DNA from: Oncomelania hupensis
Lineage: Eukaryota > Mollusca > Gastropoda > Littorinimorpha > Pomatiopsidae
Direction: 5' to 3'
NCBI GenBank assembly: GCA_036898135.1
Contig: CM072523.1
Span: forward strand, 43,583,011 to 43,647,010
Length of the DNA stretch: 64,000 bases
Part shown: positions 39,001 to 53,800 of the stretch, piece by piece
Position numbering within the stretch: position 1 is the stretch's first letter
How the letters are laid out: the number at the start of each line of letters is the position of its first letter
Notes under the pieces: generated by a model
Database searches by the model: none
The model's input: the letters and a program-made list of their open reading frames with translations, nothing else
Told to the model about the DNA's origin: nothing
Made by a program: the position numbers and the translations under genes

Positions 39001-42000
39001 TCATGGGAAGCAACTCTCATTGACCTACTTTCGGTTTATTTAGGAGTACTTCCTAAATAGCTGTCAACATGTATTGTGTACCACACTTCATGGGAAGCAA
39101 CTCTCATTGACCTACTTTCGGTTTATTTAGGGATAATGCCTATTGAAAGTGAGCTGTGATTATAAAGTTTGGCTCATGGGGACATGGTTCCATTTGAGCT
39201 GTGAAATCTGTAGCGGAAAGGGAGGCGACTGGTTGAGGCGCTTGGGAGAGAAATTGTCTACCTTGACTTTCTTGTTTAGACTAGCCTTGGGTGGCTCATG
39301 CTTTGCAGAATCCTTTGAGTATGTCATTGGGTTACGCAGGACAAGGCGACACGACATTTGTTCTCCCCAGCTGACCATTCGCCTGCTGCTTTTGGTGGCG
39401 AGTGGGACCACATTGTCAGCAGGCATTTTATGCAGGTCGGTGGCAGCGACTTTGCAGTAGAGTGCGTGGCACTAGTAGCCGGCAACCCGGTACTCCCAAC
39501 CACGCTTCACCGCCTTGCAGGGCAAATATTTTTATGTCCCTCTTTTGAGGGATAAAATGAAAATAACAGCTCGGGTGGAGCAATGTTCTCAAGGTCATGG
39601 CCGAAAGATGGGAGTCAAATCCTCCACTCGGCTACATGGAGATACATGGTTTGAATGGAAACCAACATTTTTTTTTTTTATATTGCAGAAATCTGTAGTC
39701 TCATTCTCAAGTAAAAGTTCCAATGATGATGATATTTATTTGTAATGCACAAGTATCCACCCACTGCGGAATATTCAGTGTGCTATTAGGAGAATTGTTT
39801 TTAAAATAACACAAACGATAGGAAAGATAATGTGTTCAAGGTTACAAAATGTTGTATTGCCACACAAGGGATACAGTTGGTCAATGGTGCAGCACACTAA
39901 AAAGTACACATAAAACTGATAACAAAGAACAAATTTACAAAACAAATACTATAAAGAAGAAGAAGATGAAATTGATAATTTATATAAATCGCACACGCTC
40001 TCCAGTCAATGTACACACACACACGCACAAATACACGAAATGCGTAGGATGGGATGTCGGAGAATGGTGGATTTCAGAATCTAATTAATCTCTGTCACAG
40101 GGCGATCTGTGGCGGAAAGGTAAAAGCAATTAGCGGGTGGATAATTGGAAGTTGCCGGGTGAATGATTACGATAGCCGAGCGTGCGGAACGTGCCAGTGC
40201 ACTGCGCAGTGGGTAGCGGAACTGGGAAAAGTAGTCACTACAAGGGCAGAACGTATTGGAGTGAGCTAGCGAAAGGTTGTATGTAGCTAGTGGCACTGTT
40301 CTGTGGTGTAGGGGTAGACCGTTACTGACGGATGATAGTAACCGGTTCTGGCATATACTAGTTAGACGTTGCTGTGTCTATGTGGTAGTACTCAAAGAGG
40401 AGTATATAGATAAGCAAATGGTGGTAGTGATTTAGCGTAGCGTCGAGGAAGTGTCCGCTAAGGAAGCTAAGCACTACGGATTTACCCTACACGGAAGTTG
40501 CTCGTAGGAGAGTGGGAGTGGGCTGCGAGTGGCGACTACATTCGAACAGGATTGGGTGAGTGTGGTGGTGTTCTTTCCTTGTTACCCGAGAACCTAGCGC
40601 CGGCTGCGGGGTGTGTGTAAATGAGGTGCGAGTGAGAGAAGGGGAGGCTGTGGAAAGCAGAGGGAAGGAAGGTGAGCGGGCGGAAGAGAATGGAGGTGAG
40701 GGTGAGAGTGGTTGCTGTTGTTGTTGTGATTGCCAGATGTAAATAATATGATGATGTTTGTATATGTTCATTTGGAGGTATGCTCATGATTTCATTGTAT
40801 TATGATTGGGACATTACATTGGGAGAGAGACAACAACAATAGTGAAGGGAAGTAAGCGAGGAGAGAGTCGAGGGGGGGAAGCGGACAGCAGTTGTGTCCC
40901 CTCGAGCATCGCGGGGGAGTGATGAGAGAGAGGGGGGGGAGAGTGTATGCAGAGGGGGGGGGGGACAGGGATGAGCAAGCAAGATATTAACAGGGAAACA
41001 AGCATGTTACAGGTTCGACGTCGTTGACGTCTGCATCATCATCGGTGTCTTCATCGCCATCTTTGTTGTCTGCGTCCCCGTCTTTTTCCCACAACCCCAC
41101 CATCGTCCACATTCTAATTTTCCCTCAACCCCACCATTCCCGTTGGTGACTGGTGACGCGGAGGTTGGAGCCTGGCCAGACGTCGCGGGAAAGCTGTCTT
41201 GGGGTGAACCGCTGTGCGACGTCGGGGTGGCAGGTCCGCCCATGACTGCGTCATCATCATCATCATCGCCGTCAGTGGCGAGTCGAAACAGGGGCGCCGC
41301 CATGTATCGTCATCAACGGTGGCACACGCAACGGCTATAGCAACCAGCAGGGAAGGATACCGACAGGGGGACCTCGAGCCGCGGGACTTCGTGAACCACT
41401 ACGCCGCAAAGAGGCACCGAGAACTGGACTTTGCTCAGGTTGGATCGTTTCGTGGTGTCCTCCTCCTATGCACTTGACCCCCCTTTTCTTAGTACGTGCG
41501 GACGGACGTTTGCTTACGCACGATTCGTACGCGGACTGGGTTGGTTAGCAACCATCGCATATCGCGCTGACGTGTCATTTCTCATCGTACCATTGATTGT
41601 CCATATTCTTTATTTTTCTTTTTCATGTGTAAATGTTGTACGTGTGTGGTGTGTGGCTTGAATGAATAAATAGTTTGGAAGTTGTATATATACTCGTTGT
41701 GTTTTCATCACCTCACGTCTGCTGGTAATCGTCATCCTGTCTGGGCTGTCTGCATGCGCAAGTTGTTTGTTTGTGTTGTCTGCTTGGGCGGGGTCGTGGC
41801 GGTGACAATCTCCTATCCCCAAACCCACAATATAAGCTATTTTCATTCATACCTTGAACCCCAGAGAGTGAAGGCCTTCCACCAGCTTAGCTTCAGCCAG
41901 CATGATTTCCAAAAGAGTGAAAGTGTCGTAGACGTCCAATTCGACTGACCGCCCATTCAGATATAAGGCAGAGTCCCCTGGCATCACCTGGTGGCTTCTC

Positions 42001-44452
42001 TCAAAAGCCTGCAACACAAGTATTTTTAAATATTGTGTTGAGGGGAGATGATTCAAAAACAAAGTGCAGCATGGCTGTATTCTCTTCACCTTCCTTATTT
42101 ATTGAACACACTCATTCCCATGACTTGTGGAGTTGTGAGGGGGAAATAATGGGCAATGCTACAAAGATCTTTCTCTACTCTATTTTTGTTTATTTACAAA
42201 TTATAAATTCACTAATTTAAAACAACAAACACCTTTCTAATCATCCCACACAAGTATAAAATCGTCTGCTCAATCCAACACATAAAGCCCAGAAGACGAT
42301 GACATTCAACCAAACAGCAGCACCACCACCACCACTACCAAACAATAGATCCTGAAAAGTCTAACAAAAACAATCCTGCACAAACAACAACAACACACAA
42401 ACAACAACAACACACAAAACAACAACAAAGAACAACAACACACATTAAGTCTACAGTCATTGTTAATGGATCTGCAACACCGTGGTTTAACATTAGCAGA
42501 GGGTGTCGACAGGGCGATCCGTTGTCTCCATACCTATTTATTCTCTGTGTTGAAGTAATGGGCATTTTAATAAAGAAAAATAAAAACATAAAAGGCATAA
42601 TAATAAATGAAATAGAAAATAAAATTGTCCAGTATGCTGACGATACAGAGTTAACACTAGAGGGAGATGAGAATTCTTTTATTGAAGCTGTAGGTACTAT
42701 TAACTCATTTGGAGCTATTTCAGGATTAGCTTTAAACTCGGACAAATCTAGTGCAATATGGCTTGGTAGCAGAAAGAATTCTCCTGTGATATATATGCCT
42801 CATTTAAAAATGGAATGGAATCCAGCACAATACAAAATTTTGGGGATTTGGTTTACAAATAACTTAGAAGAATGTGTTAAGATAAACTTTGAGGATAAAT
42901 TTTATGAAATAAAAAGATTGTATAAAATATGGTCGAAGAGAGAAATAACCCCACTCGGACGAATAGCTGTATTAAAGTCATTGATATTGTCAAAAATTGT
43001 GCATCTGTGGATTTTACTTCCTAATCCTCCAGACAAAGTTGTAAATGACATTCAGTTAAGTATTTTCACATTTGTGTGGAACATGAAAAAAGACCGAATA
43101 GGCCGGAAAACATCAATAAAAAATTTTGAAAATGGAGGAATTGGTATTCCAGACGTGCGAAAATTTATGAATGCTTTAAAATTGACATGGATACGAAAAC
43201 TTTTGTTAAACAATAAAAAATGGAAGAGTATTTTGCATTATACAGATAAACGTACAACTATGTTAGAAAAATTAGGATCTGCAGTGCGTAACTTTGTAAA
43301 TGTTAATAGTTTTTGGTGTGATGTTTTTAATGCTTATTTGGACTTTGGCAGAAGAATTAATGATTATCAACCTGAGGAGATTCTCAGTGAACCATTTATG
43401 TGTAATGACAAAATTTTGATTGCCGAGCAGCCGTTCTTCAGTCAAATATGGGTTAATAAAGGAGTTTTTCAAGTTCAACATTTACTTACAGAAACTGGAA
43501 ATTTTTATACCCACAATGCCTTTAAAAATAAATACAATATTGAGGTTGACTTTCTGTCATATCAAGGGTGCTTAAACGCAGTTAAGGAATTTATAAAAAA
43601 TAATAATTGCACTTCATTAAAAAATGCGACAGCAAAATTTGAAAATAGTAAAGCACAACGAACTCTTTGCACTGTTCTTAAAGGAGCTAAAATTTATTAT
43701 GACATTTTGATAAAAGACGGGGTACATCCAAATTGCTGTAGTAAATGGGAAGAACGAATTTTTGGCAATCTTAATTGGAAAGTCATTTTTAAAACATTGG
43801 CAAAGATTAAAGACATTAAACTAAAGTGGTTACAAACACGAATTGTTCACAGAATTTTGGGTACGAATATTATTGGTAAACAAATGGGGAAGCTGGAGGA
43901 TGACCTGTGTACGTTTTGTAAATCGGAAAAAGAAAATATTCAGCATGTGTTTTGGCATTGTAACGTTAGTAATAATTTTTGAATGACTCTTCAAAGATTA
44001 ATTAATAATAAATGTGAAATTGTCCATAACTTAGCGCTGGATGAACAACTAATATTGTTTGGTTGTCATGAAAGGGTTAAGACAGATGCTGTCCTTGATT
44101 TGATGCTGCTGCTTGCAAAATCGTATTTGTATAGTTGTAAATTTAAGCAGGAATTACCTTCACTAATCGGGTTTACCAAAGTACTTAAATCTAGATATGA
44201 CATTGACAGATGGAATGCAACATTATCCATGCAATATGTGCAATTTGAAACACTTTGGCATTTCTACAGGCCACTGTTTATGTAATATTGTTTCCCTTTC
44301 TTTTCGTGTTTTTCCTTTATGATCGTCTTTTATGTTTAAGGTTATTTTTTTTTGTTCTTTCTCATTTCTTTTTCTCTCTTTTAAATGTAAAACATCACCG
44401 TGCTAATGAATTAACAACAGAATGTATAAAGGTGTCATATGTTTATGGTGAA

Positions 44453-44484
<32 letters not shown>

Positions 44485-46258
44485 AACAACACACAAACAA
44501 CAACACATAACAACAACACACAAACAACAACAAAGAACAACAACACACAACAACACATAACAACAACACGCAAACAACATCACACAAAAAACATCAACAA
44601 CACACAAACAACAACACATGAACAACAACACACAAACAACAACACATGAACAACAACAACATACAAACAACACACAAACAACAACAACAAACAAACAACA
44701 ACAGACACACAACAACAACTCATGAACAACAACACATGAATAACAGCAACAACACACAAACAACATGGAAACCCCAGCTGTCCATACTCGGTACTTTCAG
44801 GCTATGGCTACAAATAACCCTTGTGCTCCAGGGTTCGTATAGAAACTGAAACTAAAACTTCCAGACTTTTTCCAGACTTACATTTGAATTTTTCAATACT
44901 ACTCGATAGACGTTCCTTTCAATCACATACATGTGCATATAATGATCATAATGATGATAATAATAATAATCTTTTTAATAATAAATTAATATTAATATAT
45001 TAATTCTTGAGTTGAATAGACCCCCCCCCCCACCCCCCACACCACAAAAAAAAGTTGGAGAGTTAAAATAATAAACAATAGGACATTAACTGGAAAGTCG
45101 AAATAATAAACTAGTAATCGATCTACTAACCTTTGTTGTGGCTTATCACAGCGTACTCTCCCATATTGGAAATATCAACAGATGTTTTACAGGCAAGGCA
45201 ATGTGCTGCATGTATATCCTTTGCATCTTTCGCAAGCCAAGGCTTGTATTCTTTTTTTTCCAGCCATAAACTGTTGAAGGAACACTTACCCATGATGATA
45301 GAAACTTCGAGAAAGCGGGAATATGTAAACACAGAACGGAAATGAATGTAGGGGAAGCAACTCTCAGTTACACCAAAGTGAAAACAAAAGTATAAGATCG
45401 ACTTGTCAATATAACCAGGCTTCACATTTCTATGTTGTATTCTTCTTCTGAATTTATGCATGTTTGATTGAAACTTCTGCAATCTTTTTGAGATTCAAGA
45501 CTTTTCCAGACCGGGGTATGATTTACAAGGCTTTTCAAGGGCCTGGAAAGTCAGACTCATTTTTAAAGACTTTTCCAGACTTTTCAAGACTTGTACGAAC
45601 CCTGTATCCCTTATCCATATGGAGCAGAGACATGGAGGACCACCAAGACCACCACCAAAAAAAGTCCAGTCCTTCATCAACAGTTGCCTCAGAAGGATTC
45701 TCCAGATACGCTGGCCCGACACCATCGGCAACGCCAACCTTTGGGAAAAGACCCGCCAACTCCCTGCTGAAGATGAAATCAGGAAAAGGAGATGGGGCTG
45801 GATAGGGCATACCCTACGCTAACCAGCGACGAACGTCACCCGGCAGGCGCTGAAGTGGAACCCCCAGGGAAAGCGAAAGATAGGCCATCCAAGGAACACC
45901 TGGCGACGCGACATCGAGACCGACACCACCAAGATGAACTACACCTGGAGTCAGTTAGAAAGAATGGCACAGGACAGTGGACTCTGGAGAGCTGTTGTTG
46001 GTGGCCCAGGGCATTAGAAAGTAAGTATCCCTTATCGCTGGCTGAACTGCCTGTAGCCAGATCCAAGACGCTGGCAGTGCATGCTGGCATGGCTAAAAAT
46101 AGCTTACAGCTGGTAGCTGAAAATTTCCTTTCAGTGAAGGAAGTTTCAGCCATAAAACAGCAACAACAACAAACAATACACAAACAGCAACAACAACAAA
46201 CAAACAACAACACACAAACAACAACACATGAACAACACACAAACAACAACAACACATG

Positions 46259-46289
<31 letters not shown>

Positions 46290-49200
46290 CACACACAAAC
46301 AAAACTGCAACAAAACAAAAAACACTAAAAGGCCCAAACTTCTTGATTCTGCTTGATTTCTTGGCGCATTTCAGGGGTGACGGTCGTCTTGATAAGAGCG
46401 CTGGTGGCGGTGGGGAAATTCTGACTGATATCCGTCAGCATCTTCAGAGCATCCATGGGGTCTGAGTTCACTACTTGCTGGGCAGCTTGCAGACTCAGAT
46501 CTGCACACACAAAATTTTTGGTGGAAAACAGCTGTATAAGTTACTAATTGTCCCAAATTGCTTCCACCTGGTCGATTGAACTTTAAATTAAAATATTGTC
46601 TGAATTAGAAACTTATCAGCTGACCAAGGACAATGTGTCACACAGTCGGTGAGACACACACAACCATAAATTGAAACACTAGAAGGGCAAAGCTCATATG
46701 ACTCACATGCTCCTAATGGAACGCGCAATATTTACAATGAAAATGAGTGCACGGAAAAAACACAATGAAATGGTGGCATCAAAATGCAAAGTAATATCGA
46801 CTTAGATCTTTATATGCTATTGACCTTTAGATTACATTGACCTCCGGCTCTAAAGACCTATCCTATCCTATCCCGTAACACGGAGGTCGTAGGGGCACTA
46901 CAGATGATCGTTTAACCAGCGTACTCCATCTTTCCCTGTCCTCAGCAACCCTGATGGTTTCGCTCAGTGTCAAACCAGTCCATTCTCGAATGTTGTCCTC
47001 CCACCTCTTTTTTGGTCTCCCTCTTCTTCTACCTCCTTGCACAGTGCCTTGCAGGATGGTCTTTGCAAGACCTGATGATCTGGTGATGTGGCCATACCAT
47101 CAGAGCTTCCGTTTTTTCACCACTGTGAGCAGGTCATCATGTTGTCCAATGGCTTGTGTGATGGTCTGTCGGACTTCGTCGTTGGTGATGTGCTGGGTAT
47201 AGGAAATGCCCAGAAGTCTTCTGTAACACCTCATCTCCAGGCTCTGTATTCTTCGTTGTAGATCTGTTGTGAGGGTCCATGTTTCGCAAGCATATAGGAA
47301 GATGGAGATGACAATGGAGCGCAGAAGTTTAACCTTGGAACGTAGGCTGATGGTCCTGTCTTTCCAAATGGGCTTCAACCTCGCCAGGGCTGCAGTTGTT
47401 TGTGTGGAGAGGACTTCCTGTCGGGACCTATTGTCTGATACAATGGCTCCTAAATATTTGAAGCTATGCACTGTGTTGAGGGATTGGCCTTGGACTTTGA
47501 TGTCCATGTTGATGCCATTGGTGTAGGCCACTCCCCACTCTGCCAGATCTTGTTACAGATAATAGTGAGTGTGTCAATCATCGCTTCTCTTCCTGCTTGA
47601 AGCAGTTCAGCGGGTATGTTTTCCACTCCCGCTGACTTCCCCTTCTTCAGGGATTGCACTGCTTCCTCAAATACTTCTCGGAGAATTGGGAGAATTTCTT
47701 CTTCTTCTCTATTCTCAGTACATGCTAGAACTGATGGGTCTCCGTTTGGTGTGTGGTTGTAAAGGTCAGAGCAGTACTCTGTCCATCTGTCCAAGACGTT
47801 TTGTTCTTCTGTAAGGCATAAGCCAGACTTGCTTTGGATCATGGAGACCTTGGGCTGTTTAACACTTGTCAGCCACTTCACAGTCTGGTAGGCCTTCATG
47901 CTGTTGTTCTTGTTCAGACTGTTCTCTATTTCCTGGCATTGATCTTTTATCCAGTTCTCCTTTGCTGTACGCATGCCTTTTCGGGTGTCATTGTTGATTT
48001 TTCGGTAGGCATCAACTCCCTGTGAGGTGTTCTTTTTCATCTCTCTTCGTTTATCACGCAGGTCCAAAAGTTCAGATGTGATCCACAGCTTCTTCTTTGG
48101 CCAGTGCTTTCCAATGATTTCCGTGGCAGCATGTGTCACAGCTGAATTGAAGGTGGTGGTCATGGTGTTGACATCTATTTCACCAGCTCCCAAAATGAGC
48201 AGTGGTGCAAATTTCCCTCCATTTGTGGCCTGAAATAGTTCTGCCACCTCCGGGTTTTGCAGTTTGTCCAGGTCGAACTTCAGTCTAGTGCACTTTGCTG
48301 TGTTTACTCTCTTCAGGTGAAGCCGGAAAGACATCATCACAAGATCGTGGTCACTTCCGATGTCTGCTCCTGGAAAAGTGCGTGTCCTCCCAATGTTGAT
48401 GCTTGACCTGAAGCGTTTCTTGACCATGATGTAGTCTATCTGGTTGTGATGCTCCCCGCCGGGACTGTGCCATGTCCATCGTCTGGATTTTTTGTGGAGA
48501 CCAAGTGTGTTTGCCAGTATCGGATTGTTGTATCTGGCAAACTCCAAGAGCCTCAGACCCCTGTCATTTGTCTCGTTGTTGCACTGGGGTCCACATGTGT
48601 CTCCCCAGTTGTGGTGCTCATCTTGGTCAACCTTGGCATTCAATTCAAACTAAGTACAGCAAACATCACATTGTGCACAAAAAAACAGAGGCCTTGGGAT
48701 GAACTTGACCTTCAGTGACCCTGACCTTAGGATAACCCTAACCCTCACGTGATCTCTCATGCATGTCTGATTAAATAACCCAATGTTGTTGTAATAAACA
48801 GCCATTCCACTGTACGATTACTTATTTTTTTAATGTTTTTGCAAGACTTAAAATTACTTTGACCTTCAAGATCAACGCAAAAACGCAGCATATATAAAAA
48901 AAACAAACATATCATCTCTAAATACAACATGTTTGGGCTGTATATTTCACATAGTTTAGTGTCAAGGTCACTTCAAAGTATTTATACAAACCAACTTTGG
49001 ACAGCTCGTGACATTGACGTTGACCAAATTTGCAAAGTATGTGTATCTCATTGATCAAAGGATCATAAGTTCAATATTAATAAACGGGAAAAATATGTTA
49101 TTTTTTGACTTTGATGACCATTTGAACTTGTAGTGAAGTAATTCATCCACTGATCATTTTCAAGGTCTCATGGGTATACACAATCTTACCAAGTTTGGTT

Positions 49201-50789
49201 GTGATAGTTGAAATAGGCTCTGACTCTGAGTACTTAGCCACTGTAAAGTTTTTTTTGCACAGACAGATGGCGGATAGACAGACAAACGGACGGACTTTTA
49301 AAAAAAATTGTTTTTGGGCTATTTAGGACATCTCGCACAGATTTGCACAAATCTGGGGAAAATTCTTGTTGGAAGGGTGAGTACAAAGACAAAAATACAT
49401 AAATAAATAATTTCATTTAAAAAATTTAAAAGTCTCAACTAAAACAGCTCGTAGTTTGAGTCAGACTTGATTGCATAAGAAACTAATCAGATGGACAAGA
49501 ACAACAGTAAAATTAAGAAAATTTACCAAAGAAGGGAAGGTTGTTCACTAATTATTTTAATGTTGTACTTGTTGACAGTTATATCTAAATATTTAGTATT
49601 TAGGATGTACTTCATTTCTTGATCCTCCACACCCCGAAAGAAACAAAAAAGAATTGAATCTTGAATCTTGATAGTTGCCAAAGTCAGGAAGACACATATA
49701 ATATTGTTTAAAATAAAGAGATAGATAATCATATCCTAAAAGTCAAATACATGTCCGTGACTACATAATAGTTATGTTACAAACCTTGCAGCTGCCATGC
49801 TTTTAGAGGGGCTAGTTCAGTGATAGATGATAAGAGGTGTGCATGAAACTCTTTTAACTCTTTCTCCAGTTCTGGATGCAGATCCCTAAAAAAAAAAAAC
49901 AACAACAACAAAAAAACAACATGGAATATATTCTAGCAAGGACAACATGATTGTGGTTTATTCTCTGAAATGAAACAACACAGAATGTGCTCATAAGGAA
50001 AAACAACACTAGTATGTTACTCTCTGAGATGACACAACACAGAACTTGTCTATGACAAAAATAACAATCCTGTTGCTCTGTGAAATGGAACATCACAGAA
50101 CGTTATACTAAAGGAAATGTAATACTGATGCTTTCTGAAATGATGTAGGAAATTTTTTTTCTAATAATGGGGAAAAAACCCCACTGTTGCTCTATGAATA
50201 TAACAACAAATAATGCTCAGTTAAGAAGACAAACATTTTGTGAAACCAAGCAACTAATATTTTGCTAAAGAATATTACATCATAATTCTTGTACTTAAAA
50301 TACTCTGATAGAACTAGAGGTAAACACAATTTTGTTTACAAAAGGATATATCTAAATTGGCATCATATCTGTAATTCTAATCAAAATAAATTACGTATTC
50401 TGTATACAAGAACATGATGACTCATGAAAACAGAATAAATGTGTTACCCATGCTTTGGAATTCCATGGATGGACAAAGATCTGTGTGTTATGCAAATGGG
50501 AACTTGCATGAAAAGCTAAACATCAAAACATCCCAGTACAAATTAACATAGTAACCTCCAAAAATTTCTGCAAGTTCATAAAATAAAATTTTATGAAAAA
50601 CGTCAATTTACTTTAGCTTGGAGAAGACAAAACCCTGCACCTCTCCACCATCATCCTCTAAATCAGTGCTCTCCCCTTCTGATCCTCCTGCAATTCAATT
50701 AAAAAATCAGTCATCCTTTTTCTCATCTTCATCATCATCAGCAGCAGCAGAATCAGCATCAAAATAATCAATTCTAATTTATATACTTC

Positions 50790-50834
<45 letters not shown>

Positions 50835-53800
50835 TATTATTATTATTATTTATTTTGAATAGCACAAAACCTTTATCATCATATAATCAGTACCATCATC
50901 CCATACTATCGCATCGCAGCAGCAAGATTTTGTCATGTATAGATCCAGACCAAATGGTCTGGTAAATATGTATGATGAGGGCTTTTTAGCCCAATTTTAT
51001 TGTCCTTAACGCTCATGCAATAGGACGTTAAGCATCGTTTTTCGTTCGTTGTCATGTATGATGAGGGCTTTTTAGCCCAATTTTATTGTCCTTAACGCTC
51101 ATGCAATAGGACGTTAAGCATCGTTTTTCGTTCGTTCATCGCAGCAAGCAGTCTTTATCATCACCATCATCATCATTAACGTTATTGTTGTACTGCATCA
51201 GTTTAAAACATTACCCCTTCCCATATCACTTCTACTATATTGCTGCACAGCTATTGCTACTAGAAGTACCTGTCCAATAAAAGAAATGTAAACAGATGTT
51301 TTATATATACAACAGAATCTTTGAACAAAATGCCAAGTCATAAAATCCGAACTCATCAACAACAGCAAAGAATGAAATAAAGAAGGAAGTTTTTTTCCTT
51401 CCCTCACAAAAAGGCTCGTGAACACCAATCAAAGAAGTAGTAGAAATAACAAAAAAAACTTGGAAAACCAAACAAAACTCAATTACTTAGCTCATCTTCA
51501 CGGCCTATGAACAGCAAGAAAACAAGTTCACGAAAGACGTTCAAATGAACTCCTCACTTCAATACTGTTTTTGAACTAAGCAACCCTCCTCAAGTGCTAG
51601 CAACAATTTCCTCCCCTCACTTCCACAGACCCTTCCAAGCTCAGATCGGTCTCATCAGCCATATGCACACCCTCCCACCTCTAACGTTTCCTCAGCCCCA
51701 GTATGACTAGATGTTTCTTATCAATTCCACTGACAAAGAAGAATGCTATTTAGAGAACCCATGTCATTGTTTCAAAGTCTTCTTTTTTAAATCAAAGTTT
51801 CAAGCACCCATTGCTTCTATACACCACAAGCTGCTTTGGGAGTGTATGAACACCAACACCTGCTAACACCAAATATACTAGTTACCAAGAAAGCTGTCAC
51901 TATTACAAATTATAACTCATGATAAGAGTAAGAGCAAACTATACAAAAGAGCATGGGAGACCTCAGTTGTCAACCACATTTATTTTTTTAAAACACTACA
52001 CAGCTTAAGGAGTTAAAAAAAATCCACTAGATAGAATGAAGGCCATGACTACTGCCAAAGAATGTGAAGATTTAAGAGATGGTTTAGGGACAACATGTTA
52101 ACAAGTCAGTGAAGAAGCCGCCACTATTACAAATTCTAAGAACACAAGATGACTATTGAGCAATTGTAGAAGAAAGCCAGGGGGGTTAACCAGGTAGAGA
52201 GATTGAGAAGTCTTTGTTAAGAAACAGCAAACAAAACAAAAACTACTTGAACAAACTGAAATTGAAGGTTTAAGGCTTAGAATATGCCGCGATGTTATGT
52301 AGCCGCAAAGATCACCTACCTTCACTTATTTCAAAATAATGGTATGGTACTTACAGACAACATAGATAATTATCATCATCTTAGAGTTGTTACACATTTT
52401 TATACCACTTGCAAGGTTTCAGACAATTGGTCTATGGATAGTTATTACTACATTGTTGCATAACCGTATAATGTACAACTAATGCATAAAAGCTCATGCC
52501 AGCATTAGCCAAAAATGACTAGTTGTGGAGGGCTTTCTTCGTTTAGGCAGAGGATCCAATTTATCCTGAAGAAGATAAATCTCTGATGTCTGGGGCACAA
52601 ATACAGTAACTAAAAACATGGCTTGGGACACATTGACATAAACTGAAAACCATCACATGACATTTTCACACACACTAACATGTGAAGCCCACTACTGCCA
52701 CTTTTGTACACTACTAGTATACTACATCTTATTTTACTTGGTTACAAAAGTGGCCTATGTTCCATCAACTCTGGTGTCATTTCACCATTCGAAACAACAG
52801 GTTAGTTTTCACATACAAATACAAAGATCACTTCTGTCATATCACATGAATTCATTACCACATCACTATAATACTATATCAATAAAACAAATTACTAGGT
52901 ACCTTCAACTTTGGTGTCATCCTTAGCCTTGTACTCCGTGCTCTTGATGGCCAGTTCTACACCGTAGCCTGACAACCTCAGCTTTTTTTTTGAGGGTTCC
53001 TGGAAACAGACATTTTTCTTGTTATTTGCAATGTTAAGATAATTTTTTCTCCAATGTACTGAGCATGCTATAGTGTAAATTTTTTCCTTCAAAATTATGA
53101 TCTGTGCGTGTGTGTGTGCATGCTTTGAATTATTCTTTAATAAGATCATGTGCCGATTTTTTTTTTAATGCACCTTATAAGTAGCATTATTATTATTATT
53201 TATTATTACATACCATGTAAGTGTCCATCATCATTATCATCATCATCGTTGTCATCATTACAACCATCACCCCCATGATTATCCACACACAAACATGTTA
53301 TCAAACACAAGCTCAACTGTCACCAAAAAGAATGAGTGTCCGTGCTAACTAAGCTCACCTGAACAAAGTGACGCAGCACATATTTTATCTGGCCTTTGGC
53401 AGCCAGGTTGGCAAGAGCAAAGTGGAACTTGTCCATCTGGGGGGTGCCAAGCTCACCATACAAGATCACCACCGGTGATTGGCTGCTTTGGCTGGGGAAC
53501 GTGTGGTCAAACTTGTACACTACTGCGTCAGGTCTGTTTTCCATCAGATAATTATCAACAACAATTACAACATCAGCATGGGCCCATGATGAAGGATGGT
53601 GCTAAATACATCATTATCAGCAACAATACAAACTGAAATATATTCTATGCAACAGTCATAAACAAGCAAAAAAAAAAAAAAAAGTCTTGGTCTGAAAGTG
53701 TTTAGCTATACAAAACTAAAGATCTGTCTTATCATACTCCAGCTAACACATGTATTGCATTATAAAGTGAGATACCCAAGCAATATAGTTGACAAATGAG

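Noticed and set aside
42335..42745. Minus-strand frame with poly-Cys/Val runs, and similar frames at 44443-44766 and 45836-46337
   Set aside because: These are antisense readings of the CAACA microsatellites or of the LINE.
50970..51137. CRISPR-like direct repeats
   Set aside because: Only two abutting units without spacers, in a eukaryotic intron.
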